Below, one piece after another: positions 16,069-25,492 of a stretch of 64,000 bases of DNA. The notes beneath the pieces were generated by a model that had not been told where the DNA came from, did no database searches, and worked only from the letters and a program-made list of their open reading frames with translations. The translations under genes and the position numbers were made by a program. Source of the DNA: JAEULH01 sp963746275 (GTDB lineage: Bacteria; Pseudomonadota; Alphaproteobacteria; Rhodospirillales; Defluviicoccaceae); NCBI GenBank assembly GCA_963746275.1, contig CAVVAX010000033.1, positions 1 through 64,000 on the forward strand, in the 5' to 3' direction. Each line of letters opens with the position of its first letter. The stretch's first letter is position 1.

Positions 16069-17070
16069 ATGAGCGAACTCCTCAGCGTTGCCGGCGACAA
16101 CCTGCTTTCGCCGCCGATCCTGTTCTTCGTGCTCGGCATGGCGGCCGGGCTGCTGCGCTCGGATCTGACCATCCCCGAGGCGATCGGCAAGACGCTCGCG
16201 CTCTACCTGATGATGGCGATCGGCTTTAAGGGCGGCACGGCCATGGCCGGCGGCGAGGCGGCCGCCGGGATGATCGGCGCCATGGCCACCGGCATCGGGC
16301 TCAGCTTCCTCATCCCGGTCATCGGCTTCGCCCTGCTCCGGGCCACGACCCGGTTCGATAGCGACACCGCCGCCGCCGTCTCCGCCCACTACGGCTCGGT
16401 GAGCGTCGTCACCTTCGTCACCGCCGTCAGCTTCCTCGGCAGCCAGAACGTCGCCTACGACGAGTACATGGTCGCGGTCGTGGCGCTGATGGAGACGCCG
16501 GCCATCGTCAGCGGCCTGCTGCTGGCCCACCTGTCGGCGCGGCCGGGTGCGGGTGGCGTCTCCCAGCGGGCGATGGGCCACCTGGGCCGCGAAATCCTGC
16601 TCAACAGCAGCGTCGTCGTCCTGGTCGGCTCGTTCGTCATCGGCTGGCTGACCGGGGATCGGGGCATGGAGCGGGTGGGGCCGTTCCTCGTGGCACCCTT
16701 CACCGGCATCCTCTGCCTGTTCCTCCTGGACATGGGCCTAGTCGCCGCGCGCCAGCTCACCGGCAGCAAGGTGCTGGCGGCGGGGCCGTTGATCTTCGCC
16801 ATCTACATGCCGCTGATCGGAGCAAGCCTAGGGCTCGGCGCCGCCATGCTGGCCGGGCTCGGCACCGGCAGCACCGCGCTACTGGCGGTGCTGGCTGCGA
16901 GCGCCTCCTATATCGCCGTGTCGGCGGCCATGCGAATCGCCCTTCCCAAGGCGAACGCCGCCGTGTACCTGACGCTATCGCTGGCGGTGACCTTCCCCTT
17001 CAACGTGCTCGTCGGCATCCCGCTCTACTTCGCCGCCGCCCAGTGGCTGACCGCCACCACAGGATCCTGA
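16069..17070 (+). CDS. sbtA: SbtA-type sodium-dependent bicarbonate transporter
   Basis: A 333-residue membrane protein of the SbtA (DUF897) family, which imports bicarbonate with Na+ in cyanobacteria and many proteobacteria. It has about ten spans in two inverted repeats. Family stretches include PPILFFVLGMAAGLLRSDL, KTLALYLMMAIGFKGG, SAHYGSVSVVTFVTA and VALMETPAIVSGL in the first half. ATG 16069 (MSELLS) is chosen; upstream in-frame residues are Arg-rich and not family-like. It is followed after 2 bases by its PII-like partner. Other anion substrates are possible. Confidence 0.9.
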   Translation: MSELLSVAGDNLLSPPILFFVLGMAAGLLRSDLTIPEAIGKTLALYLMMAIGFKGGTAMAGGEAAAGMIGAMATGIGLSFLIPVIGFALLRATTRFDSDTAAAVSAHYGSVSVVTFVTAVSFLGSQNVAYDEYMVAVVALMETPAIVSGLLLAHLSARPGAGGVSQRAMGHLGREILLNSSVVVLVGSFVIGWLTGDRGMERVGPFLVAPFTGILCLFLLDMGLVAARQLTGSKVLAAGPLIFAIYMPLIGASLGLGAAMLAGLGTGSTALLAVLAASASYIAVSAAMRIALPKANAAVYLTLSLAVTFPFNVLVGIPLYFAAAQWLTATTGS

Positions 17071-17072
17071 CC

Positions 17073-17384
17073 ATGGTCGAGCTGCACAGACGCAAGAAGA
17101 TCGAGGTCATCATCGAGACGCCGGCGCGGCCGCTGCTCATCGATGTCCTGAACCGCGCCGGCTCGCCAGGCTACACCCTGATCCCGGCCATCGGCGGCCG
17201 CGGCCTGCGCTCGGCCTGGGACCGCAACCAGCTCATGGACGCCGCCAACCAGGTGATCATCGTCACCATCGTCTCGGCCGAGGCGGCGGAGACGCTCATG
17301 GCGGAGATCGGCAAGCTGCTCGAGGACTACCGGGGCGTGGTGACGGTGTCGGACGTGGAGGTCCTGCGCGGCGGCCGGTTCTAA
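17073..17384 (+). CDS. sbtB: SbtB-like PII-family regulator
   Basis: A 103-residue PII-superfamily protein with the ferredoxin-like pattern KKIEVIIETPARPLLIDVL, a T-loop region (SPGYTLIPAIGGRGLRSAWD) and the final strand VVTVSDVEVL. In known systems SbtB trimers bind adenyl nucleotides (including cAMP) and gate SbtA. This protein ends at GGRF and lacks the C-terminal Cys-containing extension of cyanobacterial SbtB, so the redox or R-loop control described there is not expected. It is two bases downstream of sbtA, a typical coupled pair. Confidence 0.85.
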   Translation: MVELHRRKKIEVIIETPARPLLIDVLNRAGSPGYTLIPAIGGRGLRSAWDRNQLMDAANQVIIVTIVSAEAAETLMAEIGKLLEDYRGVVTVSDVEVLRGGRF

Positions 17385-17478
17385 TAGCGCGTCCCTGCGA
17401 CGCAGCGGCCCGCCGTACGGGCCTTGCAGAGGTCTGCCGGTTGACGCGTCGAGGTAACTCTGCCAGAACACCCGTGAA

Positions 17479-17526
17479 GGGGATGGGGTCCCCCGAAACC
17501 GCCGAAGAGGCTGATGACTCCTACTG
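17479..17526 (+). promoter_or_regulatory. Fluoride riboswitch (crcB motif) aptamer
   Basis: The 48-nt sequence fits the crcB/fluoride aptamer. GGGG (17479-17482) can form the pseudoknot with CCCC near 17491-17494. ATG and GGGGTC pair with the downstream GACTCC, GCC-GAAGA-GGC forms the inner stem, and the conserved GCTGATGACTCCTACTG closes it. Downstream, the C-tract at 17560-17566 can pair either with GGGGG (17543-17547) or within a perfect hairpin TCACCC/GGGTGA (17557-17572). These mutually exclusive folds would serve as the expression platform. The aptamer lies about 100 nt before the MFS start and fits the genes it precedes: a FluC exporter and enolase. Confidence 0.9.
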
Positions 17527-17629
17527 CGTCTTGCGGCGCGGTGGGGGCCTGTCTGATCACCCCCCCGGGTGAGAACTTCATCCACCGTGCCGAAGCTCGC
17601 TGACGTGTCGCCCTCGACAGGAGGGGCGT

Positions 17630-18831
17630 GTGGACACAGAGCCTGCGGCGGCCGGCGCGGTGCAACTGCATCGGCGTAACGCGCTTCGCTTCATCCTCCT
17701 GCTCGGCGTCGTCAGCCTGTTCGCCGACATGACCTACGAGAGCGCGCGCAGCATAACCGGCCCTTATCTGGCGGCTCTGGGCGCGTCGGCAACGGTCGTA
17801 GGCATCGTCTCCGGGTTCGGAGAGCTGGTCGGCTATGCTCTCCGGCTGGTTTCAGGCTACATCAGCGACCGCACCGGCCGGTACTGGCCGGTTACCATCT
17901 TCGGCTACGCCCTCAACCTGTTCGCTGTTCCGGCACTGGCGCTGGCAGGGCGCTGGGAGCTGGCCGTTCTGCTCATCATCGCCGAGAGGATGGGCAAAGC
18001 CATCCGCTCGCCGGCCCGCGACGCCATGCTTTCTCACGCGGCCAGCCGGACCGGTCTGGGCTGGGGGTTTGGTCTGCATGAGGCGATGGATCAGGTCGGC
18101 GCCGTCGCCGGCCCGCTGATCCTGAGCGTCGTCCTGGCCCGCGACTACGGCTATCAGCAAGCGTTCGGCATCCTCATCGTCCCTGCCGCGCTGGCGATGG
18201 CAGTGCTATTGGCGGCCCGCTATCTGTTCCCGCGCCCAAAGGACTTCGACCTGGCACCGGTGTTGGCCGCCGAGGGTCTGCCGCGCCTGTTCTGGGCCTA
18301 CATGGCGGCTGTCGCGCTCATTGCCGCGGGCTATGCCGACTTCGCCCTGATCGCCTTCCACTTTGATAAGACCGGCGTCGTGCCCACCGCCGCGATCCCC
18401 TCCTTTATGCTATTGCCATGGCCACCGACGCCGTCGCCGCCCTGGCGCTGGGCCGGGCATTCGACCGGATCGGCCTGTGGGCGATGATTGCGGCGACGCT
18501 CGCCTCGGCTGCCGCCGCGCCGCTGGTCTTCTTGGGAAACCTCCAGGCGGCGGCCCTTGGTATGGGGCTATGGGGCATCGGCATGGGCGCCCAGGAATTG
18601 GTGATGCGGGCGCAGATCGCAGTGGTGGCGCCCACCGAACGCCGTGGAACCGCGTACGGTGTCATGAATCTGATTTACGGAACCGCCTGGTTCGCCGGCA
18701 GCGCACTGCTCGGCGTTCTTTACGATGCCTCGTCGCGTGTAGGGCTCGCCGGGGCAGCCATGGCCTTGCAGTTGGCGGCGCTGCCGATCCTCTTTCGCCT
18801 AGCCCGGTCGCCAGTTCGAACCGGGCACTGA
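17630..18831 (+). CDS. MFS transporter, frameshifted (one base missing)
   Basis: Major facilitator family inner-membrane transporter, about 400 residues once repaired. GTG 17630 follows AGGAGGGG. The first part (to about 18405) contains several spans and the loop GYISDRTGRYWP of the MFS signature. It then leaves frame at the T-run in ATCCCCTCCTTTATG. Adding one T restores IPSFYAIAMATDAVA and the frame that runs to TGA at 18831 (LGRAFDRIG, the second-half MFS loop). It is the first gene after the fluoride riboswitch, so a role in fluoride or pH stress is likely, but its substrate is unknown. Confidence 0.8.
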
Positions 18832-18871
18832 AGTCAGGTCGGGCCGCGCGGCATTCAGCGACGGAGAGAGC

Positions 18872-19272
18872 ATGATCGCGTACCTGTGGATCGGGGTTGG
18901 TAGTGCTCTTGGCGGCATCGCGAGATACTGGTTATCGGGATTCATCGCGACGCGCCTGGGCGAAACCTTCCCCTGGGGCACGATCGTGGTGAACGTCGAC
19001 CGGCTCGTTCATTATCGGCTTCTTCGCCACGATCAGCGGGCCCGACGGGCGACTGCTCGTACCGTCCTTGACCCGGCAGTTCGTGATGCTCGGGTTCTGC
19101 GGCGGCTACACGACGTTCTCGTCGTTCAGCCTGCAGACGCTTAGCCTGATCCGGGACGGCGAATGGCTGCAGGCCGGGGTGCAACATCGCGCTCTCGGTC
19201 GTGCTGTGCCTGCTCGCCGTCACGGCCGGCCATTTTGCCGCGGACGCCCTGAACCAGATGGAGGCACCATGA
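18872..19272 (+). CDS. fluC: Fluoride channel FluC/CrcB, frameshifted twice
   Basis: Small dimeric fluoride export channel. Pieces in three frames make one CrcB: SALGGIARYWLSGFIA and WGTIVVNV at the start, then the hallmark GFCGGYTTFSSFS. The last piece is CNIALSVVLCLLAVTAG, ending at TGA 19270-19272. Removing one base near 18997-19002 and one G in the GGGG at about 19177-19180 joins them. ATG 18872 follows GGAGAGAG. The stop overlaps the ATG of the DUF190 gene. Both breaks are simple net +1 changes and may be sequence errors. Confidence 0.85.
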
Positions 19273-19625
19273 GAATCGACCTTCCAGAGGAGGCCCAGCT
19301 GTTGCGCATCTTCATCAGCGAGCAGGACCGCTACCACCATCAGCCGCTCTACGAAGCACTGGTGCTGAAGGCGCGCGAGCTTGGCTTGGCTGGCGCGACC
19401 GTGTTGCGTGGCCCGCTTGGCTACGGCCACACCAGCCGGATCCACACGGCGAAAATCCTGCGCTTGTCGGATGATCTGCCGCTGGTTGTGGAAGTCGTGG
19501 AAACGCAGGCGAACATCGACGCTTTCCTGCCTGTTCTGGACGAAATGATGGAGAGCGGCCTCGTCACCATCGAGAAGGCGAGAGTGCTGCGCTACGGCCC
19601 GAACCCGAAGAAGCCGGCAACGTGA
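19269..19625 (+). CDS. DUF190 PII-like protein
   Basis: A 118-residue DUF190 protein. This PII-related ferredoxin-fold family often sits beside crcB and was seen early in fluoride-riboswitch operons. Visible features are the first strand AQLLRIFISEQDR, helix ALVLKARELGLAG, the conserved ATVLRGPLGYGHTSRIH loop, the strand LPLVVEVVETQ and the final VTIEKARVLRY. ATG 19269 overlaps the fluC stop (ATGA). The frame is intact. It may sense a nucleotide or metal and modulate FluC or the MFS; this is inference. Confidence 0.85.
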   Translation: MRIDLPEEAQLLRIFISEQDRYHHQPLYEALVLKARELGLAGATVLRGPLGYGHTSRIHTAKILRLSDDLPLVVEVVETQANIDAFLPVLDEMMESGLVTIEKARVLRYGPNPKKPAT

Positions 19626-19688
19626 GGCGAAACGACCGCCCTGAAAGGGGTCGGTCGCCGGTAGGTCAAGACGAGGAGGGAGATGACC

Positions 19689-20967
19689 ATGATGTCGATG
19701 ATAGAGCGCATACACGCCCACGAAATACTCGATTCGCGGGGGAACCCGACGGTGCGGGTCCATCTCGCCCTGAAGGACGGGACGGCGGTTTCCGCGTCCG
19801 TTCCCTCGGGCGCTTCCACCGGCGAGAACGAGGTCGATGGAACTGCGCGACGGTGACAAGAAGCGCTATGGCGGCAAGGGCGTGCTCAAGGCTTGCGCCA
19901 ACGTCAATGAGCGCATTGCACCCGAAGTTGTAGGAACGGACCCGAGCCGTCAGGGAGAGATCGACCGGCTGATGATCGACCTCGATGGGACGTCCAACAA
20001 GGCCAGCCTCGGAGCCAACGCCATCCTCGGCGTCTCGATGGCGGTGGCACGGGCGGCCGCGGCAGCAGCCGATCTGCCGCTTTATGCTTACCTGGGTGGC
20101 GCCGGCGCCCGGCGACTGCCGGTGCCGATGATGAATATCCTCAACGGCGGCAAGCACGCCGATAACAGCGTTGATTTCCAGGAGTTCATGGCGATGCCAA
20201 TCGGCGCACCGTCGTTTGCCGAGGCACTGCGGTATGGCGTCGAGACCTTCCATGCGCTCGCCCCGATCTTGAAGAAGAGAGGGTACTCAACGTCGGTCGG
20301 CGACGAAGGCGGCTTCGCTCCCAACCTGAAGAGCAACGAAGAGGCTTGCGAGCTGATCGTCGAGGCTATTACCGCCGCGGGCTACCAGCCAGGCAGGGAC
20401 GTAGCCATAGCCCTCGATCCTGCCGCGAGCTCGTTCTTTGCCGGCGGCGCCTACGACCTCGGTAAGTCAGGTCAGGGGCGACAGTCCAGCGCGGAGATGA
20501 CCGAGCTCTACAAGGAGTGGGGTTCCAAATATCCGATCGTCTCGATCGAAGATGGCCTCGACGAGAATGACTGGCAAGGATTCAAGGCGCACACCGAGGC
20601 GCTTGGGCATCAGATCCAGATCGTTGGTGACGACATTTTTGTCACGAATACAAAGTTCATCGCTCGCGGCATCGAGGAACGTTCGGCTAATGCCGTTCTG
20701 ATCAAGCTCAACCAGATCGGAACGGTTACGGAAACTATCCACGCAATCGATCTGTGCCGGAAAGCTGGCTGGGGCTATGTCATCTCCCATCGCTCCGGTG
20801 AAACCGAGGATCCGTTCATGGCCGATTTTGCCGTTGCCATGGGCGGCGGCCAGATCAAGACCGGTTCCGCCTGTCGCTCCGAGCGCATCGCAAAGTATAA
20901 CCGTCTTCTGGAAATTGAGCGGGATCTAGCCGATTCTGCCGTGTTCGAGAACCCGCTGGCGCGATAG
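19689..20967 (+). CDS. eno: Enolase in the fluoride operon, frameshifted
   Basis: Phosphopyruvate hydratase (2-phosphoglycerate to PEP), about 425 residues once repaired. Motifs in order are EILDSRGNPTV, SGASTGENE, MMNILNGGKHADN, VGDEGGFAPN, VSIEDGLDENDW, VGDDIFVTN, LIKLNQIGT and SHRSGETED. The frame breaks after GENE at about 19831-19837, where one extra base precedes ATGGAACTGCG. GAGGAGGG at 19672-19679 favours ATG 19689. Enolase is a classic target of fluoride (with Mg2+ and phosphate), so an extra copy under a fluoride riboswitch fits a resistance role. The housekeeping copy was not found in this window. Confidence 0.88.
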
Positions 20968-21171
20968 CTGAGGCCGCGCAGTGGAATGGAGCTCGTGCGC
21001 GCGGCGCACCGCGCCGCGTTCATGCAGGCGAAGGAACCAAAGATCATCGACGAGCAACCGCGGGCACCCCGCGGATAGGTGCTCCATCTGTTGCGCGGAT
21101 GGGGCGGCTGAGCTAGAAGAACCGCCGCGGGATAAGCAAGCGCCGCGACCGGCTGATGAACGGCGGCATGA

Positions 21172-22291
21172 GTGGCGATTTCAGGCAATAGCGGCAGGGC
21201 CTCAAGACGCCACGGCCTCATCTGGCGCGTGACCTCAGCGGTGGCCCTAACGGCGCTTCTCGCCGGCTGCGGTGAGGAGGAGGCGCGGGTTCCCGAGCCG
21301 GTGCGCCCGGTTCGCGTCGTCACCGTGGAGATGGGCTCCGGCGGCGAGCTCGTCACGCATCACCGGCCAGGTGCAGGCGGAGGAGGAGGTGAACCTCGCC
21401 TTCCGTGTCGGCGGGCGGATGATCGCGCGCTCGGTCAACGTCGGCGATCAGGTCGAGGCCGGCCAGGTCATCGCCCGGCTGGAGCGCGAGCCGGCGGAGA
21501 ACCAGCTTCGTCAGGCACGCGCGGCCGTGGAATCGGCGCGCGGCCAACTCAACAAGACCCGGGCGGACTTCGGCCGGCAGCAATCGCTGATCGAAAGCGG
21601 CTTCACCACCCGGGTGCGTTACGACCAGGCCCGCCAGGCCATGGTCGCGGCGCAGGCGCAGTCAGACGACGCCCGCGCCAGGCTCTCCATCGCCGAGGAC
21701 AACCTGAGCTACACCGACCTGATCGTCGATGCCGGCGGTTCGGTGACCGCCCGTGGCGCCGAGCCGGGGGAGGTGGTGAGCGCCGGGCAGATGATCGTCC
21801 GCGTCGCCCGACAGCAGGGCCGCGACGCCGTGTTCGACGTGCCCGAGCGGATCATCCGTGCCGCCTCCGCGGACGACCCCATCGACGTGGCGCTGGCCAG
21901 CGAGCCTTCGGTGCGCGCGGTCGCCCGTGTGCGCGAGGTCTCGCCGCAGGCCGACCCGGTGACGCGGACGTTCCAGGTGCGCGCCGGGCTGGACGACCCG
22001 CCCGAGGCGCTGCGGCTCGGCTCGACGGTGATCGGCAGCGTCACCCTGGACGCCACACCGGGCATCACGGTCCCGCCCTCGGCTTTGACGCAAGCGGGGG
22101 CGGAGCCGGCGGTCTGGGTCGTCGACCGGGAGAGCATGACGGTCTCGCTGCGTCTTGTGCAGGTCGGCCAGTTCGCCCTCGACACCGTCACGATCGCCGA
22201 GGGGCTGAAAGAGGGCGAGCTGGTGGTGACCGCGGGCGTTCAGGTGCTCAGGCCCGGGCAGAAGGTGAGGCTGCTCGGAGCGCCGTCATGA
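21172..22291 (+). CDS. RND efflux adaptor (membrane fusion) lipoprotein, frameshifted
   Basis: Periplasmic adaptor subunit of a tripartite RND pump, about 370 residues. The N-terminus has a lipoprotein signal (ALTALLAGC) and then PEPVRPVRVVTVE. At about 21355-21362 the frame shifts by +1 and continues with ITGQVQAEEEVNLAFRVGG, a lipoyl half-motif. A coiled-coil hairpin (about residues 95-165), the beta-barrel and the membrane-proximal domain (DATPGITVPPSALTQ) follow. GTG 21172 is tentative. The stop overlaps the ATG of the RND gene, so the two are coupled. No outer-membrane channel gene follows. Confidence 0.85.
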
Positions 22292-25200
22292 GCGGCGGCT
22301 TCAACCTGTCGGCGTGGGCGCTGAAGCAGCGCTCGATCGTCACCTTCTTCATGATCACGCTGCTCGCCGCCGGGCTCTATTCGTTCTACAGCCTCGGGCG
22401 CAACGAGGATCCGGCGTTCACCTTCCGGACGATGGTCGTGCAGGCCGGCTGGCCGGGCGCCACGCTGGAAGAGACGACGCTGCAGGTGACCGAGCGGCTG
22501 GAGCGCAAGCTCCAGGAGACGCCCTACCTCGACTACCTCAACAGCTACACCACGGCGGGCCGGACGACGATCTTCGTCAACCTACGCGGCGACACCCCGC
22601 CCGGCGAGGTGCCGGAGGCGTGGTACCAGGTGCGCAAGAAGGTCGGGGACATCCGCCACACGCTCCCCGCCGGCATCGTCGGCCCCGGCTTCGATGACGA
22701 CTTCGGCGACACCTACGGCATCATCTACGGATTCGTCGCCGACGGCTTCTCCGAGCGCGAGCTTCGCGACAAGGTCGAGGACATCCGCTCCGAGCTGCTG
22801 CTGATCCCGGACGTCTCCAAGATCGAGATCCTCGGCGCCCAGGACGAGCAGATCCTGGTCGAGTTCCGGCCGGAGACGCTGGCCGGGCTCGGCATCGACC
22901 AGGCGACGCTGATCGCGGCGCTGGAGGCGCAGAACGTCGTCCGTCCGGCGGGCGAGTTGCAGACCGACACCGAGGCGGTGACGCTCAGAGTCTCGGGTGC
23001 GTTCGGCTCCGAGGCCGACATCCTCGCCGTCAACTTCACCGCCGGCGGCCGGGTGCTGCGCCTCGGCGACATCGCCGACGTGCGCCGTATCTCCATCGAC
23101 CCGCCGCAGCCGATGTTCCGGGTGAACGGCCAGCCGGCCATCGGCCTGGCCATCGCCATGCGCGACGGCGGCGACATCCTGGTCCTTGGGCGCAACATCA
23201 AGGCGGCGATGGCGGAGATCACCGCCAACCTGCCGATCGGCATCGAGCCGCACCTGGTGGCCGATCAGGCGGTGATTGTCGACGAGGCCATCGGCGACTT
23301 CACCGATTCGCTCTGGCAGGCGATCGCCATCATCCTCGCCATCAGCTTCATCAGCCTGGGCGTGCGTGCCGGCGCCGTCGTCGCCTGCGCCATCCCGCTG
23401 ACGCTCGCCTTCGTTTTTCCGATCATGGAGATCATCAACATCGACCTGCAGCGCATCTCGCTCGGTGCGTTGATCATCGCGCTCGGGCTTCTGGTCGACG
23501 ATGCCATGACCGCGGTCGACGCGATGCTCCGCCGGCTCGGCGCCGGCGACGACATGGACGCGGCGGCGAGCTTTGCCTACTCGACGCTGGCGTTCCCGAT
23601 GCTGACCGGCAGCTTCATCACCATGGCCGGGTTCGTTCCCATCGGCTTCGCCCGCAGCTCCGCCGGCGAGTACACGTTCTCCATCTTCGCCGTCGTCAGC
23701 ATCGCCCTGGTGCTGTCCTGGCTCGTCGCCGTCATCTTCACGCCGCTCGTCGGCGCGGCGCTGCTGAAGAAGCCGAAGCAGGAGACGAGCGCGGGCGGGG
23801 GGCCGTCGGAGCGGCTGTACCGGCGGGTCCTCGACGGCGCGCTCCGGGCGCCCTGGATAACCGTCGCCGTCGCGCTTGGCGCGTTCGTCGTCTCCGTGTT
23901 GGCCCTGGACCGAGTGCCGCGGCAGTTCTTCCCCTCGTCGGACCGGGTCGAGCTGGTCGTCGACCTGCGCCTGCCGCAGAACGCCTCGATCTTCGCCACC
24001 GAGGCGACGGTCGCCCGGTTCGACGCGATCCTGAAGCAGGACCCGGACGTCGATCGCTGGAGCAGCTACGTCGGGCGGGGCGCCATCCGCTTCTACCTGC
24101 CGCTGGACGTGCAGCTGGCGGATCCGTTCTTCGGCCAAGTGGTGCTGGTGGCCAAGGACGTTGCCGCGCGAAAGCGCCTGGAGGAGCGGCTGGGGGTCGT
24201 GCTCGAGGAGCAGTTTCCCGAGGTCGTGAGCCGGATCGCGCCGCTGGAGCTCGGGCCACCGGTGGGTTGGCCGGTGCAGTACCGGGTCAGCGGTCCGGAA
24301 CCCGGCGAGGTGCGGGCCATCGCCATGCGGGTGGCGCAGGCCATGGCCGCGAACCTCGACGTCCGCGACGTCAACTTCAACTGGATGGAGCCGGCGCGCG
24401 AGCTGCGCATCCGGGTCGATCAGGATGAGGTCCGCCGCCTGGGCCTGAGTTCGCAGGCGGTGGCAAACCTGCTCGGCACGACCGTGACGGGGCAGACCTT
24501 CACCCAGGTGCGCGACGACATCTATCTCGTCGATGTCGTCGCCCGGGCAACCGGCGGCCAGAGCATGTCGGTCGCCGCCCTGCGCAACCTGCCGGTCGCG
24601 CTGCCGGACGGCCGTACGGTCCCGCTCAGCCAGTTCGCAACCTTCGAGTACACCCAGGACCAGCCGCTGATCTGGCGGCGCGACCGGCAGCCGACGCTGA
24701 CGGTGCAGTCGGAGGTGGCTCCCGGGACGCTGCCGGAGGAGATCGTCGACGAGCTCGCCCCGGCCGTGGCGGCGCTCAATGCCGAGCTACCCAAGGGCTA
24801 TCGGGTCGCCTTGGGCGGCATCGCCGAGGAGAGCGCCAGCTCGCGCGAGTCGGTCATGGCGGTGGTCCCCGTCATGGTCTTCCTGACGCTCGCGCTGCTG
24901 ATGATCCAGCTCAAGACCTTCAAGCGCATGCTGCTGGTCCTGAGCATCGTTCCGCTCGGCCTGATCGGCGTCGTCGGTGCCCTGTTGGCCTCCGGCCGGC
25001 CGCTCGGCTTCGTCGCCATCCTCGGGATCCTGTCGCTGATCGGCGTGATCGCGCGCAACGGCGTCATTCTGATCGAGCAGATCGAGGTCGAGCGGCGGGC
25101 CGGCCACCGCGTTCGCGACGCCGTGATCGCCGGCTGCCTGTCGCGCTTCCGCCCGATCATGCTCACCGCCGTCTCCACCGTTCTGGGGCTCATCCCGATC

Positions 25201-25386
25201 GCGTTCACGGTGTTCTGGGGGCCGATGGCGTTCGCGGTGATGGGCGGGCTGCTGGTGGCGTCGGTACTGACCCTGATCGTCATGCCGGTGCTCTACGTCA
25301 TGTGGTTCGCCGGGGAGGACGCCGCGGCGCCGGCGCCCGTTCCTGCGGCGGTGGCGGGCCTGGCCGAGGCGCGGCTGGCGGAATAA
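22288..25386 (+). CDS. RND-family efflux transporter, inner-membrane pump
   Basis: A 1032-residue RND permease with the usual two halves, each of one plus five membrane spans around a large periplasmic loop. The N-terminus is LKQRSIVTFFMITLLAAGLYS, followed by GRNEDPAFTFRTMVV. TM4 contains LGLLVDDAMTAVDAM with the paired Asp needed for proton relay. The second half has GFVAILGILSLIGVIARNGVILIEQIE. The sequence suggests the HAE1-like or broad multidrug branch rather than metal exporters. ATG 22288 overlaps the adaptor stop. The substrate is unknown. Confidence 0.93.
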   Translation: MSGGFNLSAWALKQRSIVTFFMITLLAAGLYSFYSLGRNEDPAFTFRTMVVQAGWPGATLEETTLQVTERLERKLQETPYLDYLNSYTTAGRTTIFVNLRGDTPPGEVPEAWYQVRKKVGDIRHTLPAGIVGPGFDDDFGDTYGIIYGFVADGFSERELRDKVEDIRSELLLIPDVSKIEILGAQDEQILVEFRPETLAGLGIDQATLIAALEAQNVVRPAGELQTDTEAVTLRVSGAFGSEADILAVNFTAGGRVLRLGDIADVRRISIDPPQPMFRVNGQPAIGLAIAMRDGGDILVLGRNIKAAMAEITANLPIGIEPHLVADQAVIVDEAIGDFTDSLWQAIAIILAISFISLGVRAGAVVACAIPLTLAFVFPIMEIINIDLQRISLGALIIALGLLVDDAMTAVDAMLRRLGAGDDMDAAASFAYSTLAFPMLTGSFITMAGFVPIGFARSSAGEYTFSIFAVVSIALVLSWLVAVIFTPLVGAALLKKPKQETSAGGGPSERLYRRVLDGALRAPWITVAVALGAFVVSVLALDRVPRQFFPSSDRVELVVDLRLPQNASIFATEATVARFDAILKQDPDVDRWSSYVGRGAIRFYLPLDVQLADPFFGQVVLVAKDVAARKRLEERLGVVLEEQFPEVVSRIAPLELGPPVGWPVQYRVSGPEPGEVRAIAMRVAQAMAANLDVRDVNFNWMEPARELRIRVDQDEVRRLGLSSQAVANLLGTTVTGQTFTQVRDDIYLVDVVARATGGQSMSVAALRNLPVALPDGRTVPLSQFATFEYTQDQPLIWRRDRQPTLTVQSEVAPGTLPEEIVDELAPAVAALNAELPKGYRVALGGIAEESASSRESVMAVVPVMVFLTLALLMIQLKTFKRMLLVLSIVPLGLIGVVGALLASGRPLGFVAILGILSLIGVIARNGVILIEQIEVERRAGHRVRDAVIAGCLSRFRPIMLTAVSTVLGLIPIAFTVFWGPMAFAVMGGLLVASVLTLIVMPVLYVMWFAGEDAAAPAPVPAAVAGLAEARLAE

Positions 25387-25492
25387 TGACACCCGCCTTG
25401 ATTTCCATCGTGACTTGAGGGAGCGTTCTTGCCCGCTTGGCTTGGGGGTAGCCAGCCGCTCGGGTGATAATGAAGGCAGAAGGGACAGTGAC

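Noticed and set aside
17473..17585. SAM or TPP riboswitch
   Set aside because: The conserved bases fit only the fluoride (crcB) aptamer, and the downstream genes agree.
20986..21078. 30-codon frame after enolase (MELVRAAHRAAF...)
   Set aside because: Plausible composition but no ribosome site, no recognised family and too short; the 20968-21171 gap is otherwise featureless.
22582..24138. Long minus-strand open frame antisense to the RND pump
   Set aside because: Composition (Arg, Asp, Gly, His) is typical of a GC shadow; the plus strand is an unmistakable RND permease.
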